Source: Bradyrhizobium symbiodeficiens (lineage in GTDB: Bacteria > Pseudomonadota > Alphaproteobacteria > Rhizobiales > Xanthobacteraceae). From it: a stretch of DNA of 64,000 bases. Numbering within the stretch: position 1 is the first letter of the stretch; each line of letters opens with the position of its first letter. Below are positions 29,029 through 36,796 of this stretch, piece after piece. The notes under the pieces were generated by a model, which was not told the DNA's origin, did not search any database, and saw nothing but the letters and a program-made list of their open reading frames with translations. The DNA is taken from assembly GCF_002266465.3 (NCBI RefSeq), contig NZ_CP029427.2, forward strand, positions 4,156,501-4,220,500. Reading direction: 5' to 3'. A program made the translations under genes and the position numbers.

Positions 29029-29457
29029 TCAAACATTTGGAATGGAATAGGTCGAGGTGACATGGGCGATCGGATCGGGCGAGGTGCCGGACAACAGCTT
29101 CACCTCCCCGACCGCCAGCCGCTTGCCGAGCTTGAGCAGCCGCGCCTCCGCCAGCACGTCCTGGCCGGGCTGGCCCTTGCGCAGGAAATTGATGTTGAGA
29201 TTGGTGGTCACGGCGAGCCCGACCGGTCCGATCGCGGACAGCAGCACCACGTACATCGCGAAATCGGCTAGCGCCATCAGCGTCGGGCCGGATACGGTTC
29301 CGCCGGGACGCAGCATCTTCTCGCTGAAACGCTGCCGCAGGAGGCAGGTCTGGCCGTCCGCGCTTTCGATCATGATGTCGTCGCCGCTGAACGCCTGGGG
29401 AAATTCGACGCGGAGGAACTGCTCGACATCCGCCACGCTCATTTTCGCTAACGCCAT
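29029..29457 (-). CDS. PaaI family hotdog thioesterase
   Basis: 142 residues from the ATG at 29455-29457. Hotdog fold with the family motif GGTVSGPTLMALADFAMYVVL, in which the Asp is the likely general base, followed by NLNINFLRKGQPGQDVLAEARL. It hydrolyses acyl- or aryl-CoA in the cytoplasm. It is divergent from an enoyl-CoA hydratase gene (85-base gap), consistent with a shared acyl-CoA context. Confidence 0.9.
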   Translation of the reverse strand: MALAKMSVADVEQFLRVEFPQAFSGDDIMIESADGQTCLLRQRFSEKMLRPGGTVSGPTLMALADFAMYVVLLSAIGPVGLAVTTNLNINFLRKGQPGQDVLAEARLLKLGKRLAVGEVKLLSGTSPDPIAHVTSTYSIPNV

Positions 29458-29542
29458 GCTGTTCCCCACCCTCGCTTCACTTGTCCTGTTACATTAAGTT
29501 ATCTGCGTCATTCAAATGCAATAATCCAACGGAAACGCTTCG

Positions 29543-30367
29543 ATGTCCGCCCAGGCCGCCCGCGCCCCCTCCCCGCAACCGCCGATCCTGCTGCGCGAGA
29601 CCAAAGGCTCCATCGCGGTCCTGACGCTGAACCGGCCCGCTGCGCGCAACAGCCTGTCGGCAGCGACGATCGCCAGCCTGCATGCCGAACTCAATGATAT
29701 CGGCGGCGACAAGGCCATCCGCGGCGTCGTAATCGCGGCCAACGGCCCGGCTTTCTCCGCCGGCCACGACATGAAGGAACTCACCGCGCGCCGCACCGAT
29801 CCCGACCGCGGCCGCGCCTTTTTCGCCGAGATGATGACCGCCTGCAGCGCAATGATGCAGGCGATCGTACACCTGCCCAAGCCCGTGGTGGCTGCCGTCC
29901 AGGGCATCGCGACCGCGGCCGGCTGCCAGCTCGTGGCAAGCTGCGATCTTGCCATCGCCTCGGAGGACGCCAAGTTCGCCACGCCGGGCGTCGACATCGG
30001 CCTGTTCTGCTCAACGCCGATGGTGGCGCTGTCGCGCAACGTCCCGCGCAAGCAGGCCATGGAGATGCTGCTGACGGGCGAGCCTGTCACGGCCGACCGC
30101 GCGCGCGAGATCGGGCTCGTCAACCGCGTGGTGCCCGCCGGCACAGAACTCGGCGCTGCGATCGAGCTCGCGCAGCAGGTCGCGCTGAAATCCGCCTACA
30201 CCGTCAAGCTCGGCAAGGAGGCATTTTATCGCCAGGCCGAGATGAGCCTTGAGGAGGCCTATCGTTATGCCGCAGAGGTGATGACCGAGAACATGATGGC
30301 GCGCGACGCCGAGGAAGGCATCGGCGCCTTCATCGAAAAGCGTGCGCCGACATGGCGGGATGAGTGA
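29543..30367 (+). CDS. Enoyl-CoA hydratase/isomerase family protein
   Basis: 274 residues. Crotonase fold: IAVLTLNRPAARNSLSAATI, oxyanion hole AFSAGHDMKEL, and GIATAAGCQLVASCDLAIASEDAKFATPGVDIGLF. The exact reaction (hydration, isomerisation or other crotonase chemistry) cannot be fixed; only one of the two usual catalytic Glu positions is obvious. The downstream CoA-binding protein gene overlaps or closely follows, so they are probably cotranscribed. Confidence 0.92.
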   Translation: MSAQAARAPSPQPPILLRETKGSIAVLTLNRPAARNSLSAATIASLHAELNDIGGDKAIRGVVIAANGPAFSAGHDMKELTARRTDPDRGRAFFAEMMTACSAMMQAIVHLPKPVVAAVQGIATAAGCQLVASCDLAIASEDAKFATPGVDIGLFCSTPMVALSRNVPRKQAMEMLLTGEPVTADRAREIGLVNRVVPAGTELGAAIELAQQVALKSAYTVKLGKEAFYRQAEMSLEEAYRYAAEVMTENMMARDAEEGIGAFIEKRAPTWRDE

Positions 30368-30386
30368 CAACAAGAAAAGACGACAA

Positions 30387-30971
30387 ATGAACCACGACGC
30401 CTATCCCGACAATTACATCCGCGCCATCCTCAACTCCGTGAAGTCGATCGCGATGGTCGGCGCCTCGCCGGTCAACGTGCGGCCGAGCTATTTCGCCTTC
30501 AAATATCTGGCACAGCGCGGTTACGACATGATCCCGGTCAATCCCGGCCATGTCGGCAAGGAGCTGCTCGGAAAGCCCTTCGTCGCCTCGCTCGCCGACA
30601 TCGACCGTCCCATCGACATGATCGACATCTTTCGCAATTCCAGTCACATCCTGCCCGTGGTCGAGGAGGCGCTTACCCTCGACCCGCTGCCGAAGGTGAT
30701 CTGGATGCAGCTCGGCGCGCGTGACGAGGTGGCGGCAGCGAAAGCCGAGTCGGTCGGTATCAAGGTGGTGATGAACCGCTGTCCCAAGATCGAATATGGC
30801 CGCCTGTCGTCCGAGATCTCCTGGATGGGCGTGAATTCGCGCACGCTCAGTTCCAAGCGCGCGCCGGCACCGACGCAAGGCATGCGGCTATCCCTCAATC
30901 GGATGAGCGTCGGCGGCGGCGACACCGCGGCCTCCGACCGCGCCGCAAAAAACAAGAGCGAGCAAAGCTGA
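30387..30971 (+). CDS. CoA-binding domain protein (CoA_binding_2 / YccU-like)
   Basis: 194 residues from the ATG at 30387. An in-frame ATG at 30360 overlaps the upstream stop and could be used through translational coupling. Rossmann-like core: SIAMVGASPVNVRPSYFAFKYLAQRGYDMIPVNPGHVGKELLG, and VIWMQLGARDEVAAAKAESVGIKVVMNRCPKIEY. These stand-alone proteins bind CoA or acyl-CoA in vitro, with no defined catalytic role. The last 50 residues are disordered and basic. Confidence 0.9.
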   Translation: MNHDAYPDNYIRAILNSVKSIAMVGASPVNVRPSYFAFKYLAQRGYDMIPVNPGHVGKELLGKPFVASLADIDRPIDMIDIFRNSSHILPVVEEALTLDPLPKVIWMQLGARDEVAAAKAESVGIKVVMNRCPKIEYGRLSSEISWMGVNSRTLSSKRAPAPTQGMRLSLNRMSVGGGDTAASDRAAKNKSEQS

Positions 30972-31119
30972 CGCATCGCGAAGGATTCCTTTCGCGATCG
31001 CGACAATGCGTAGCAAGATCATTCCCAAATGATCCTGATGTGACGCGGCGCCTTGACGGCGGGCGCGGCGCCGATCAGCATGCCGCGCGATTTCAGGCCA
31101 CAAGAACAGGACGCCCTCA

Positions 31120-32400
31120 ATGAGCGATCGCCTTCCGGGATTTTCAACCCTCGCCGTGCACGCCGGTGCACAGCCCGACCCCACCACCGGCGCGCGCGCG
31201 ACTCCGATTTATCAAACGACCTCGTTCGTGTTCAACGACGCCGACCACGCCGCCTCGCTGTTCGGCCTGCAGGCATTCGGCAACATCTATACCCGCATCG
31301 GCAATCCCACCAATGCGGTGCTGGAAGAGCGCGTCGCAGCCCTCGAAGGCGGCACGGCGGCGCTGGCGGTGGCCTCGGGCCATGCCGCGCAGGTCGTGGT
31401 GCTGCAACAATTGATGCAGCCCGGCGACGAGTTCATCGCGGCGCGAAAGCTCTATGGCGGCTCGATCAACCAGTTCACGCATGCGTTCAAGAGCTTCGGC
31501 TGGAACGTGGTGTGGGCCGATCCCGATGACATCTCGAGCTTCGAGCGCGCGGTGACGCCGCGCACCAAGGCCATCTTCATCGAGTCCATCGCCAATCCCG
31601 CCGGCAGCATCACCGACATCGAGGCGATCTCGACGGTGGCGCGCAAGGCGGGCGTGCCGCTGATCGTCGACAACACGCTGGCCTCGCCCTACCTCATTCG
31701 TCCGATCGACCATGGCGCCGACATCGTGGTGCACTCGCTGACGAAGTTCCTCGGCGGCCACGGCAATTCGCTCGGCGGCATCATCGTCGATGCCGGCACC
31801 TTCGACTGGTCGACCGGCGGCAAATATCCGATGCTGTCGGAGCCGCGGCCGGAATATCACGGCATCAAGCTCCAGGAGACGTTCGGCAATTTCGCCTTCG
31901 CGATCGCCTGCCGCGTGCTCGGCCTGCGCGACCTCGGCCCCGCGCTGTCGCCCTTCAATGCCTTCATGATCCTGACCGGCATCGAGACGCTGCCGCTGCG
32001 CATGCAGAAGCAGTGCGACAATGCGAAAGCGGTCGCCGAATTCCTCGCCGGTCATCCGGCGGTAGCCTCGGTCAGCTATGCGGGCCTGCCGAGCGACAAG
32101 TACCACCAGCTCGCGCGCAAATACGCGCCCAAGGGCGCGGGTGCCGTGTTCACCTTCAGCCTGAAGGGCGGCTACGACGCCGGCGTCAGCCTGGTGTCGA
32201 AGCTGCAGCTGTTCTCGCATCTCGCCAATGTCGGCGATACCCGCTCGCTGGTGATCCATCCGGCCTCGACCACGCACAGCCAGCTCGACGACGCCGCCAA
32301 GATCAAGTCCGGCGCCGGCCCCGACGTGGTGCGGCTCTCGATCGGCATCGAGGACAAGGAAGACCTGATCGCGGATCTGGAACAGGCGCTGGGAGCGTAG
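31120..32400 (+). CDS. metY: O-acetylhomoserine sulfhydrylase (aminocarboxypropyltransferase)
   Basis: 426 residues, the length of MetY rather than the shorter MetZ/MetB types. PLP enzyme of the Cys/Met metabolism family: STLAVHAGAQPDPTTGARATPIYQTTSFVF at the start and the PLP-lysine motif VVHSLTKFLGGHGNSLGG. It joins O-acetylhomoserine and sulfide to give homocysteine. I looked for a SAM-II riboswitch in the 148-base leader and did not find its core. A strong hairpin follows at 32410-32438. Confidence 0.95.
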   Translation: MSDRLPGFSTLAVHAGAQPDPTTGARATPIYQTTSFVFNDADHAASLFGLQAFGNIYTRIGNPTNAVLEERVAALEGGTAALAVASGHAAQVVVLQQLMQPGDEFIAARKLYGGSINQFTHAFKSFGWNVVWADPDDISSFERAVTPRTKAIFIESIANPAGSITDIEAISTVARKAGVPLIVDNTLASPYLIRPIDHGADIVVHSLTKFLGGHGNSLGGIIVDAGTFDWSTGGKYPMLSEPRPEYHGIKLQETFGNFAFAIACRVLGLRDLGPALSPFNAFMILTGIETLPLRMQKQCDNAKAVAEFLAGHPAVASVSYAGLPSDKYHQLARKYAPKGAGAVFTFSLKGGYDAGVSLVSKLQLFSHLANVGDTRSLVIHPASTTHSQLDDAAKIKSGAGPDVVRLSIGIEDKEDLIADLEQALGA

Positions 32401-32409
32401 CTGTTGTCA

Positions 32410-32438
32410 TCCGGGGCGACACGCAAAGTCGCCCCGGA
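32410..32438 (+). terminator. metY: Hairpin downstream of metY
   Basis: Perfect 11-base arms 32410-32420 and 32428-32438 with a 7-base loop, 10 bases after the stop. No T-tract follows, so it may act as a weak terminator or a 3' stabiliser. Confidence 0.65.
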
Positions 32439-32514
32439 CAGCGCCGTCAGTTAACAGTCATTAACCATATCTGCCGCATACATCGTCCTTGGATCGCCCT
32501 TTGATTCGGAGCCG

Positions 32515-32862
32515 ATGATGCTGCGCTGGATGGTGCCTGCCCTAGCGGTCATGTTGACGGTCTCAGCTGCCGTTGCCGCCGATCTGCCGGCCACGCCGAA
32601 GCGGCGCGCCGCTGCTCCGCCACAGGAGCCGCCGCTGGTCTATGTCGATACCGATCCGGATGCGCTGATCTCGCCGGCCTATGGCATCGGCAGCTACATC
32701 CGCAACTTGCCGGGCACGCCGCTGCTGCCGGGCTCCCACACGCTGCCCGGCTATTACGGCCGGCCCTGGGACTACGACTATCAGGGCTCGTATTACGGCG
32801 GGAAGCAGGTCGACTACTTCTGGCGGCTGCCCTACTCGTGCGGCATCTACGGGTATTGCTGA
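32515..32862 (+). CDS. Small exported Tyr/Gly/Pro-rich protein
   Basis: 115 residues. A signal peptide (MVPALAVMLTVSAAVAADL) is followed by a mature part rich in Tyr, Gly and Pro (YGIGSYIRNLPG, YYGRPWDYDYQGSYYGG) and two Cys in the last nine residues. Similar small secreted proteins are common in Bradyrhizobium, with unknown function. It ends 19 bases before the convergent ctaA gene. Confidence 0.75.
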   Translation: MMLRWMVPALAVMLTVSAAVAADLPATPKRRAAAPPQEPPLVYVDTDPDALISPAYGIGSYIRNLPGTPLLPGSHTLPGYYGRPWDYDYQGSYYGGKQVDYFWRLPYSCGIYGYC

Positions 32863-32881
32863 TCAGACGGGCTGATGGTGA

Positions 32882-33964
32882 TCAGCCGGGCTGGCCAACT
32901 GGAACCGCGCGCGACTGCGCCTGCGCAGATTGCCGCGAAGCGAGCCGCTCCACCTGCATAACGGCGAGCATCAGCACGACGATTGCGACCGCCTGGTGCG
33001 ACAGCGCGAGGTCGATCGGCACCTGGTTGAGCAGCGTGAGAATGCCGAGCACCGCCTGCAAGCTCACCGCCGCGAACAGCGAGAGCGCGCCGCTCGCGGC
33101 TGCACCTGCGCGCGACCGCACCGCGTCAATCGCGTGGAGCGCAGCCAGCGCAAACAGCGCATAGGCGGTCATGCGGTGCTCGAACTGCACCGTCAGCACG
33201 TTGTCGAACATGTTGCGCCACCACGGCGTCTCGAACCACAGCCGCTCGGCCGAGGGAATGAACGCGCCGTCGATCTGCGGCCAGGTGTTGTAGGCGCGCC
33301 CCGCGCGGAGGCCCGCGACCAGCGCGCCGAAATAGATCTGCACGAACGTCACGACGAGCAGCAGCGCGCTCGTGAATCGCAGCCGCGCCGATGCTGCAAT
33401 CTGCGGCCGCTCCTTGAGCCGTCGCACCGTCCAGACGATGCCGGCGAAGATCAGCAGCGCGAGCACGAGATGCGTCGCCAACCGATATTGCGAGACCTCG
33501 ACGCGCTCCGTCAGGCCCGAGGCGACCATCCACCAGCCGACCGCGCCCTGGAGACCGCCGAGCGCGAACAGCAGCCACAGCCTGCGCTTCAGCTCACCGG
33601 AGAGGCCACCGCGCCACAGGAAGAACAGGAACGGCAAGAGATAGGCGACGCCAATGAAACGGCCAAGCAGCCGGTGGCTCCATTCCCACCAGAAAATCTG
33701 CTTGAACTCGGACAGGCTCATGCCCGCGTTGAGCTCGCGATATTGCGGGATCCTCTTGTAGGCCTCGAACGCCTCGGTCCACTGCGCCTCCGACAGCGGC
33801 GGCAGGCTGCCCGTGACCGGCTTCCATTCGACGATCGAGAGGCCGGATTCCGTCAGCCGCGTCGCGCCGCCGACCAGCACCATCAGCGCGATCAGCGCGG
33901 CGACGGAGATCAGCCACCAGCGCACGGCGCGATGCGGGTTGGACGGGGCGGAAATCGGTGTCAT
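32882..33964 (-). CDS. ctaA: Heme A synthase (COX15/CtaA, type 2)
   Basis: 360 residues from the ATG at 33962-33964 (MTPISAPSNPHRAVRWW), eight membrane helices. Conserved heme-ligand and signature regions: VLVGGATRLTESGLSIVEWKPVTG, FWWEWSHRLLGR, YRLATHLVLALLIFAG, FEHRMTAYALFALAALHAID and LSHQAVAIVVL. It converts heme O to heme A for aa3-type cytochrome oxidase. The upstream extension of the frame is not supported. Confidence 0.97.
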   Translation of the reverse strand: MTPISAPSNPHRAVRWWLISVAALIALMVLVGGATRLTESGLSIVEWKPVTGSLPPLSEAQWTEAFEAYKRIPQYRELNAGMSLSEFKQIFWWEWSHRLLGRFIGVAYLLPFLFFLWRGGLSGELKRRLWLLFALGGLQGAVGWWMVASGLTERVEVSQYRLATHLVLALLIFAGIVWTVRRLKERPQIAASARLRFTSALLLVVTFVQIYFGALVAGLRAGRAYNTWPQIDGAFIPSAERLWFETPWWRNMFDNVLTVQFEHRMTAYALFALAALHAIDAVRSRAGAAASGALSLFAAVSLQAVLGILTLLNQVPIDLALSHQAVAIVVLMLAVMQVERLASRQSAQAQSRAVPVGQPG

Positions 33965-34067
33965 TTCGGGAGCAAAACCAAGACTTGAAGGCTTGAACCG
34001 GACTGCGTGCCCCTTATAGTCCCCCGCTCCCGCAGCGCAAGTTACGCGAAAGCCGCTCATAATCGCC

Positions 34068-34289
34068 ATGACGATCCGCACCCGCAAGTTCCTCGGCGCC
34101 ATCCTGCTCCTGATGCTTTGCACCGTCTGGGCCCTGCTCGGCATGGCGGCGGCGCAGATGCCGTGGATCGCCGAATCCGGCTGGCGTCAGGCGATCTATT
34201 ACGTGGTGGTCGGCCTGGGCTGGGTGCTGCCGGCGATGCCGATCGTGAGCTGGATGCAGCGGCCTGATCGCCTCAAATCTAATTCGTAG
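34068..34289 (+). CDS. DUF2842 small membrane protein
   Basis: 73 residues with two membrane helices: FLGAILLLMLCTVWALLGMAAAQMPW and YYVVVGLGWVLPAMPIVSWM. It matches the DUF2842 family of alphaproteobacterial inner-membrane proteins of unknown role. It is divergent from ctaA and overlaps the convergent deacetylase-like gene by 11 bases at its end. Confidence 0.85.
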   Translation: MTIRTRKFLGAILLLMLCTVWALLGMAAAQMPWIAESGWRQAIYYVVVGLGWVLPAMPIVSWMQRPDRLKSNS

Positions 34290-35322
34290 CGCTGCCCGTC
34301 GGCTTCACCGGCGCAAAGGCGAGGCCTGACACCAGCACACGCAGCATGCGCAGCGAGCGCACACGGCCGTCCCAGGAAATCCGCGGCAGCGCGCGCAGAT
34401 TGGTCCGCCCCTCCGCATCGACGATACCTGATATCGTCGACACCGCGCTGGCAAGGCCGGCTTCCTCTGCCATCATGACGTGACTGCGCCGGAAGGAGGC
34501 GCGATCGCCGAACGGAAAGGCGAAATGACCGACCTCGCGGCGGAAGGCGGATTCGGCGACGGCCTTGCCCATCGTCATCTCGCGCAGCGCCGCACTGTCC
34601 TTCATGTTCGCGAGCACGGGATAGTTCACGGTCGCGCTGCCGATCGTGACGAGCGGATCGGCGGCGAGCTTCGCGAGATCCTCCCAATCCATCGACGCCT
34701 CGCGCGAGAGCGCGGCAAGATCGATCCGGTAGCGCGTACAGAGATCGGCGATCGCCGCCGACAGATCCGCCGGCGACAGCGAGCGCAGCCAGCGCTCGAG
34801 ATGCGAAAACAGCGCCTGTTTCTCGGCACTGTCGGTGACGACGAAACGCTGCTCCTTCTCGCCCATCATCAGGCTGATGCGGCTCTCGCGCGCAATCACC
34901 TGTTCGAGCCCGAGCCACCAGGCCTGTCCGACGCCATCAGGAAAAGCGGTGGGCACGTAGATCGTGAAGGGCACGGCGTGATGCGACAGCACCGGATAGG
35001 CGAAGTCGATCAGATCCTTCGGCGCACCGTCGAAGGTGAGCGCCACGAAACGCCGCTGCTCCGGCAGCGTCACGGCGCGGCGGCAGACCTCGTCCATGCC
35101 GAGAAACTCATAATTCCAGCGCTTCAATGCGCGAATGGCGCGGTCGAGAAATCGTGGCGTGATCTCGCTCGCGCGCAGCGGCTGAAATCCGCCGCGCCGG
35201 CGCGGACGCACACGTTCAAAGCGCAGAATGGCGCCGGCACCGCGACTGCGCAGCGCGGCCTGGCCGGTGAACCAGGCCAGTTCGAGGCGCAGCCGCTCCA
35301 GCCATCTGTCGTCGGATGCCAA
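34279..35322 (-). CDS. Polysaccharide deacetylase-like protein, metal ligands replaced
   Basis: 347 residues, NodB-homology (CE4) fold. The positions that normally form the D-H-H metal triad differ. TFDDG reads TFDGA (96-100) and the second motif, usually AHTVNH, reads SATVNY (229-234). The early HRV motif reads ERV near residue 36. Later conserved parts (HFAFPFGDRASF, LRALPRISWDG) are kept. Deacetylation of acetylated sugars in an exopolysaccharide is the family role, but this copy is probably inactive in that way, or binds polysaccharide without cutting acetyl groups. First minus-strand gene at the left edge of the exopolysaccharide locus. Confidence 0.82.
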   Translation of the reverse strand: MASDDRWLERLRLELAWFTGQAALRSRGAGAILRFERVRPRRRGGFQPLRASEITPRFLDRAIRALKRWNYEFLGMDEVCRRAVTLPEQRRFVALTFDGAPKDLIDFAYPVLSHHAVPFTIYVPTAFPDGVGQAWWLGLEQVIARESRISLMMGEKEQRFVVTDSAEKQALFSHLERWLRSLSPADLSAAIADLCTRYRIDLAALSREASMDWEDLAKLAADPLVTIGSATVNYPVLANMKDSAALREMTMGKAVAESAFRREVGHFAFPFGDRASFRRSHVMMAEEAGLASAVSTISGIVDAEGRTNLRALPRISWDGRVRSLRMLRVLVSGLAFAPVKPTGSATN

Positions 35323-35451
35323 TATCTTGACCCTTCGCGCCCTCGAGCGCCCGTTCCCTCTCCATTGTCCTTACCCTTTGTTGACATTTCTTTGCAAAGG
35401 TCGGCCACCGGCCGAATTACGTCTATCTTGATTTCTCGACAGGTTTCGTGA

Positions 35452-36633
35452 ATGACCATGGCTGCGGCGATGCAAAGCCGGACGGCAGAAGCGCCAGCGC
35501 GGTCGAAAGCGAGCCGTATCGCGCATGTCGATATCGTCACCGATCTCGACGCCGCCGAGGCGATCTGGCGCGCCTTCGAGCAGCCCGGCCATCTCTTCAC
35601 GCCCTATCAGCGATTTGATCTACTGAGCCCCTGGCAGCGACTGGTCGGCGAGCGCGAAGGCGCGCGCCCCTTCGTCGTCATCGCCCGCGATGATGACCAC
35701 AGGCCGCTGCTGCTGCTGCCGCTCTCGCTGCGCCAAAGCCACGGCGTGCACACGGCCTGCTTCATGGGCGGCAAGCATACGACCTTCAACATGGGCCTGT
35801 GGAACGCCGCGTGTGCCGCGCAGACCGTTGCCGCCGATCTCGATACGTTGTTCGCGCCGCTCCGCGAGCACGTCGACGTACTCGTGCTGACGCAGCAGCC
35901 GCAGCGCTGGCACGGCCAGCAGAACCCGTTTGCAGCTCTGCCACGACAGAGCCCGATCAACGGCTGTCCGCAATTGGTGATGGAGCCAGGCGGGCCGCCG
36001 GCATCGCGGATCAGCAATTCCTTCCGCCGCCGCCTCAAGAGCAAGGAAAAGAAGCTCCAGGCGCTCGCCGGCTATCGCTATCACCTTGCCACGTCGGACG
36101 CGGACGTCACCCGCCTTCTCGACTGGTTCTTCCGCGTCAAGCCGGTGCGGATGGCAGAACAGAAGCTCCCGAACGTCTTCGCCGAACCGGGCGTCGAAGA
36201 GTTCATCCGCAGCGCCTGCCTTGCGCCGCGCGGTGAAGGCCGCGTCATCGACATCCATGCGCTCGAATGCGACGACGAGGTGATCGCGATATTCGCCGGC
36301 GTCGCCGACGGCGAGCGCTTCTCGATGATGTTCAACACCTACACGATGTCCGAGCACGCCCGTTACAGCCCCGGCCTGATCCTGATGCGCTATATCATCG
36401 ATCGCTACGCCGAGCGCGGCTACCGCTCACTCGACCTCGGCATCGGTTCGGACGACTACAAGCGGATGTTCTGCAAGGACGACGAAGAGATCTTCGACAG
36501 TTTTGTCCCGCTGACCTCGCGCGGCAGGCTCGCCGCGATGGCGATGTCATCGCTCAGCCACGGCAAGCGGCTGGTGAAGCAGAACCAGATGCTGTTCGAC
36601 CTGGCCCGACGGCTGCGGCAGGCGTTCGGGTAA
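35452..36633 (+). CDS. FemAB/BioF2-like acetyltransferase (GNAT superfamily, CelD-type)
   Basis: 393 residues. Twin GNAT halves of the Acetyltransf_6 family: an N-terminal half with LFTPYQRFDLLSPWQ and VVIARDDDHRPLLLLPL, and a C-terminal half with RLKSKEKKL, ALECDDEVIAIFAGVADGERFSMMFNTY and GLILMRYIIDRYAERGYRSLDLGIG. Members in polysaccharide loci acylate sugars or link residues. It is divergent from the deacetylase-like gene (129-base gap), so both may share a regulatory region in the exopolysaccharide locus. A dispersed palindromic repeat lies just after it. Confidence 0.85.
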   Translation: MTMAAAMQSRTAEAPARSKASRIAHVDIVTDLDAAEAIWRAFEQPGHLFTPYQRFDLLSPWQRLVGEREGARPFVVIARDDDHRPLLLLPLSLRQSHGVHTACFMGGKHTTFNMGLWNAACAAQTVAADLDTLFAPLREHVDVLVLTQQPQRWHGQQNPFAALPRQSPINGCPQLVMEPGGPPASRISNSFRRRLKSKEKKLQALAGYRYHLATSDADVTRLLDWFFRVKPVRMAEQKLPNVFAEPGVEEFIRSACLAPRGEGRVIDIHALECDDEVIAIFAGVADGERFSMMFNTYTMSEHARYSPGLILMRYIIDRYAERGYRSLDLGIGSDDYKRMFCKDDEEIFDSFVPLTSRGRLAAMAMSSLSHGKRLVKQNQMLFDLARRLRQAFG

Positions 36634-36649
36634 ATCTGTCCATGTGCGC

Positions 36650-36773
36650 CGATATCGTAGGGTGGGCAAAGCGGCTTGTCCGCCGTAGCTCGCAGAGCGA
36701 AGGCGGAAGCGTGCCCACCAATTCGAAGTGGTGGGCACGGCGCGAGTGCGCCTTTGCCCACCCTACGATATCG
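36650..36773. repeat. Dispersed palindromic repeat, copy 1
   Basis: Perfect 22-base inverted arms (36650-36671 and 36752-36773), each containing GTAGGGTGGGCAAAG or its complement. The middle carries a second nested pair (CGTGCCCACC with GGTGGGCACG). Related to 45274-45365. It sits between two convergent genes and could also end their transcripts. Confidence 0.85.
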
Positions 36774-36796
36774 AGCCTGCGGAGAGAGGATAAGAA

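Noticed and set aside
30972..31119. Possible SAM-II riboswitch before metY
   Set aside because: Only simple hairpins were found; the SAM-II core and pseudoknot sequence are absent.
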